A program made the translations under genes and the position numbers. From NCBI GenBank assembly GCA_030688205.1, contig JAUYIQ010000059.1, positions 1 to 36,866 of the forward strand: a stretch of DNA of 36,866 nucleotides. The letters are read 5' to 3'. Positions 35,946 to 36,866 of this stretch are shown piece after piece. Under the pieces are notes generated by a model. That model saw only the letters and a program-made list of their open reading frames with translations, was not told where the DNA came from and did no database searches. How positions within the stretch are numbered: the stretch's first letter is position 1; each line of letters opens with the position of its first letter. The DNA is from Candidatus Curtissbacteria bacterium. GTDB taxonomy: Bacteria; Patescibacteriota; Microgenomatia; Curtissbacterales; GWA2-41-24.

Positions 35946-36509
35946 ATGGATAGCCCTGATATTTCTCCAAGTAAAGAAGCAAATCCTAATTCCTTTTCAG
36001 GTAAAGTCAGATTACCAACAAGATACGGAGTTATTGAAATCGATATTAAAGATGCAGAAGTGCTTAGAGGTCGAGATATACTTGAAGATTGCTTAGTTCC
36101 CCCTGTCTTACCAAAAGATGAAACTCCTCGTAGGCCAATTGATTACAATCAGGCCCTTTTCAATCTGGGCAGAACGTTTGATGACATGCACGAATTCGAC
36201 CGACAACTTCCATATAGGCCAGGTTTGAGCTGGCAAGATTTAAGAGAGGGACAAATTAGCCAATACGGAGAAGAATCAATATTTACGCTATTACCAGACC
36301 AACACAGAAAACCCGGAATTATAAGAATTTCAAATATATTATTAAGAAATGGAATATATACAAAAGGTGATCTCATGAACAGAAAACAGAAATTAAAAAA
36401 CGCCGGACCCAGCGCAATGAAGGTACTCAATGCCATAAAAGATGTCATATCTGCGCAAAGTAGAATGTCAGCGGATGCAATTCCTTCAGAACAAAAACCT
36501 ACAATTTAA
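35946..36509 (+). CDS. Hypothetical protein with C-terminal RNAP alpha-CTD/HhH-like segment
   Basis: IIRISNILLRNGIYTKGDLMNRKQKLKNAGPSAMKVLNAIKDVI resembles the alphaCTD two-HhH layout; TATAAT 10 nt upstream of ATG. Confidence 0.6.
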   Translation: MDSPDISPSKEANPNSFSGKVRLPTRYGVIEIDIKDAEVLRGRDILEDCLVPPVLPKDETPRRPIDYNQALFNLGRTFDDMHEFDRQLPYRPGLSWQDLREGQISQYGEESIFTLLPDQHRKPGIIRISNILLRNGIYTKGDLMNRKQKLKNAGPSAMKVLNAIKDVISAQSRMSADAIPSEQKPTI

Positions 36510-36513
36510 AGGA

Positions 36514-36551
36514 TTGACACTCATTAGCACTCATGGTATTCTGATTGCTAA
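36514..36551 (+). promoter_or_regulatory. lon promoter (TTGACA-N17-TATTCT) overlapped by a CIRCE-like inverted repeat
   Basis: TTAGCACTC (36524-36532) - N10 - GATTGCTAA (36543-36551); 17 of 18 arm positions match CIRCE, but the spacer is 10 rather than 9. Confidence 0.7.
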
Positions 36552-36596
36552 TCTCAGTAAGCCAAAAGGCTTCCTGTTGATGGTAGAATATAACCT

Positions 36597-36866
36597 ATGG
36601 CAATCTTTCTGGATCCTCAAAAACCAAGACTTAAAAGCGAACTACCTATTGTTCCGCTTCGTGATACGGTAGTTTTCCCGTCATCCATGGTCCCGATCAC
36701 AGTCGGGCGTCCCAAGGTCAAACTTGGTCTTGACGGCGCATGGGCAGGAGACAGGCTTGCAGTTTTTGTAGCCCAGAAAAATCCCCGTATAGAAAACCCG
36801 GCTCCAAACGATATCTATTCCGTAGGAACAGTTGGTCTAATCAGAAGACTTTGGAAAGTAGATAAC
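36597..36866 (+). CDS. lon: Lon protease, N-terminal part; gene runs off the window
   Basis: Not in the ORF track because it has no stop. MAIFLDPQKPRLKSELPIVPLRDTVVFPSSMVPITVGRPKVKLGL...DRLAVFVAQKNPRIENPAPNDIYSVGTVGLIRRL is the Lon LAN domain. Confidence 0.94.
   Translation, partial: MAIFLDPQKPRLKSELPIVPLRDTVVFPSSMVPITVGRPKVKLGLDGAWAGDRLAVFVAQKNPRIENPAPNDIYSVGTVGLIRRLWKVDN

Overview
The window looks like one contiguous piece of a Candidate Phyla Radiation (Patescibacteria, probably Microgenomates-like) chromosome. That placement is inferred from gene content, short proteins and tight packing; it has not been tested. Most of it is housekeeping: guaA (3' part), rdgB, GtrA-like, sortase, yifB, a Crp/Fnr regulator, secD-secF, cca, recJ, aspS, a DacA-like peptidase, gltX, tRNA-Gln(CTG), a GT39-like membrane protein, a phosphodiester glycosidase, 5-FTHF cyclo-ligase, an SGNH hydrolase, sufT-like, nrdR-nrdJ, an rsuA-type pseudouridine synthase, a PduO-type cobalamin adenosyltransferase, lgt and lon (5' part). 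The strongest candidates for a second look are: (1) a tightly coupled Hsp20 / HPF-like / Pcm / baeRF-like / SDR / cupin operon preceded by a CRP-type palindrome and close to a Crp/Fnr gene, read as a possible dormancy or proteostasis-ribosome rescue module; (2) palindromic repeats apparently inserted in frame in nrdJ and the cobalamin adenosyltransferase gene; (3) a dense hairpin cluster bounded by a 21-bp direct repeat of the tRNA-Gln 3' end; (4) -10-like hexamers 6-8 nt upstream of at least 14 start codons, implying widespread leaderless mRNAs; (5) paired NrdR boxes plus a structured leader ahead of nrdR-nrdJ; (6) a CIRCE-like operator on lon. No CRISPR array, rRNA or intact transposase was seen.
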